Positions 63,044 through 64,000 of a stretch of 64,000 nucleotides of DNA are shown here, one piece after another. Positions within the stretch are counted from its first letter, which is position 1. The number at the start of each line of letters is the position of its first letter. This stretch comes from VAZQ01 sp963739385 (GTDB taxonomy: Bacteria > Pseudomonadota > Alphaproteobacteria > Rhizobiales > Xanthobacteraceae). Under the pieces are notes generated by a model. It saw nothing but the letters and a program-made list of their open reading frames with translations. It did no database searches and was not told the DNA's origin. The stretch is taken from contig CAVUAI010000045.1 in assembly GCA_963739385.1 (NCBI GenBank), positions 1 through 64,000 of the forward strand, given 5' to 3'. A program made the translations under genes and the position numbers.

Positions 63044-63748
63044 CTACTGCCGCATCAGCACCAGCGGATCGGTGCTGGCGGGAATTCGCTCCCACGTCGT
63101 GGCGTCGCTCTCGGAGAAGCGCCAGTTGCCGCCGCGGCCGCGAAGCAGAAGACCATCCTGGTCGAGCCGCCAGGTCGACAGGCCGATGTCGGCGACCGAC
63201 GCGTCGCATCCCGGCTTCACCGTAATCTTGTAGTCTTCGCCGCCGGCCGGCGCACTCGAGAGCGTCAGCTTGCAGAGCGGCTTCTCGAATTCCTTGAACA
63301 AGGTCCATTCCCCGAACACCTGCTCGGGCGTGACCGTGGCAGCCTTGATGGCCGCCTGGGTGCGCATGAAGAAGAGGCCCTCCCCTTTGCGCTCCGCCTC
63401 GTACATCTGCAACTCGACCTCCATGAAGTCGAGAATGATTGCGCCCTTGGAGTTGAACAGCCGCACCGCGTCGTTCGGTCCCATCGCCCAGACCACGACG
63501 TCTTTTAGGGATGGAAACGCGGTGCCGCAGGCCTCGTCGAGCTCGAGCTTGAAGCCGCCGGGTGCCGCGTCGAGCTTGAAGGTGACCGGACAGGTCTTGT
63601 CGCGCGCGGCGTTGGAGATTTCCCAGGCGCCGGCCATGTCCTTGGCGGCATCGCTCGGCTCCGGCGCCTGCGCGACAGCCGCGGCGGCCGACATCACGAG
63701 CGCAGTCACGGCTAGAGGAAAATGACCTGGCATGAGAAGCCCGAACAT
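63044..63748 (-). CDS. AprI/Inh-type protease inhibitor-like protein
   Basis: 234 residues; secreted or periplasmic by its signal (GHFPLAVTALVMSAAAAVAQ). Two related beta modules: AGAWEISNAARDKTCPVTFK, CGTAFPSLKDVVVWAMGPND and, in the second half, FGEWTLFKEFEKPLCKLTLS, KPGCDASVADIGLSTWRLDQ. Each has paired Cys that may form a disulfide. Members bind metalloproteases of the serralysin type. ATG 63748 (MFGLLMPG) or 63733 (MPGHF) start. Convergent with the hydrolase-fold gene, 11 bases apart. Confidence 0.7.
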   Translation of the reverse strand: MFGLLMPGHFPLAVTALVMSAAAAVAQAPEPSDAAKDMAGAWEISNAARDKTCPVTFKLDAAPGGFKLELDEACGTAFPSLKDVVVWAMGPNDAVRLFNSKGAIILDFMEVELQMYEAERKGEGLFFMRTQAAIKAATVTPEQVFGEWTLFKEFEKPLCKLTLSSAPAGGEDYKITVKPGCDASVADIGLSTWRLDQDGLLLRGRGGNWRFSESDATTWERIPASTDPLVLMRQ

Positions 63749-63847
63749 GGTTGCGCGGGTGCGGAACCTACCACGACGCGCGCGTGGCGTCATGCGCCGT
63801 GGACCGGCGGCATTGCGGAAATTGCATATGAAAAATTTTACGCGCGC

Positions 63848-64000
63848 TCACCGCCGGCCCTTCGGCGGCCACGGCGTTTCCGGCACCGGCGTGAGCGGCG
63901 GCTTGCCCTTCGCCCAGGCCAGGAGGTTGTCCACCACCAGCTGGTCCATCTTCTCGCGCGTCGCAACCGACGCCGAACCGAGATGGGGAAACAGCACGAC
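63848..64000 (-). CDS. 2-hydroxyacid dehydrogenase, C-terminal end only
   Basis: The last 50 codons of a D-isomer-specific 2-hydroxyacid dehydrogenase (glyoxylate/hydroxypyruvate reductase type): VVLFPHLGSASVATREKMDQ, LVVDNLLAWAKGKPPLTPVP, ending PWPPKGRR and TGA. The PHLGSAS segment carries the catalytic His. The N-terminus lies beyond the right edge. Confidence 0.85.
   Translation of the reverse strand, partial: VVLFPHLGSASVATREKMDQLVVDNLLAWAKGKPPLTPVPETPWPPKGRR

Overview
The window is GC-rich alphaproteobacterial DNA, most likely from the order Hyphomicrobiales (Bradyrhizobium/Xanthobacteraceae-like). The clues are the left-end conjugative-element gene set (DUF736, DUF2285, DUF2493, DUF2840, TraF-type peptidase), several TctC/Bug-type solute receptors and many CoA-dependent catabolic genes. 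No rRNA, intact tRNA or CRISPR array was found.

Region 1 (1-9.3 kb) is the decayed maintenance and regulatory block of a rhizobial integrative conjugative element. It reads leftwards: TraF peptidase, DUF2840, AlpA-like HTH, DUF6499/DUF2285 protein, short DUF2285 protein, DUF736, DUF2493 protein and Toprim primase-like protein, with one XRE regulator facing the other way. Three of these genes carry frameshifts or a nonsense codon, and the replication/partition genes expected between the HTH gene and DUF2840 are absent. Two intergenic leaders share a 23-base box followed by a long hairpin. At 8.5-9.0 kb lie a triple repeated motif, a 48-base 3' fragment of tRNA-Arg(ACG) and a truncated radC, which together look like an element junction.

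Region 2 (9.7-36.7 kb) is metabolic. It holds a frameshifted CoA-transferase, nicotinate phosphoribosyltransferase, a Bug receptor, and then a tightly overlapping operon (nitronate monooxygenase, enoyl-CoA hydratase, class III CoA-transferase, second hydratase, interrupted acyl-CoA synthetase, HMG-CoA-lyase-like enzyme) suited to activating and degrading an unknown organic acid. Next come an O-methyltransferase, an F420-type luciferase-like oxidoreductase, another Bug receptor, an amine oxidase, a Na+/H+ antiporter, a phosphorylase-like protein, a divergent pair of succinyl-CoA-synthetase-like subunits, cysteine synthase, a methyltransferase divergent from a SARP/TolB/TPR regulator, and htpG.

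Region 3 (36.9-43.1 kb) has a membrane-embedded spermidine-synthase-like protein, a degraded interval, a ClpX-type zinc-finger/HTH protein behind two tandem palindromes, and an SPFH protein.

Region 4 (43.5-51.1 kb) is a prophage-like remnant: a terminase pair whose large subunit is broken by three frameshifts, an XRE repressor, a YqaJ exonuclease, an ERF annealing protein fused to an HNH-like domain, and a P-loop ATPase. No integrase or structural gene is seen.

Region 5 (51.2-64 kb) returns to catabolism: rhodanese, a haloacetate-dehalogenase-like hydrolase, four Bug receptors, an SMP-30 lactonase, an enoyl-CoA hydratase, a flavin reductase, GST, a CoA-transferase, a CMD-family protein, an alpha/beta-hydrolase-fold protein lacking the usual serine, a protease-inhibitor-like protein and the end of a 2-hydroxyacid dehydrogenase. 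About a dozen single-base frameshifts are spread over the window, so either recent decay or uncorrected indel errors must be considered. All assignments rest on reading motifs; no database search was run.
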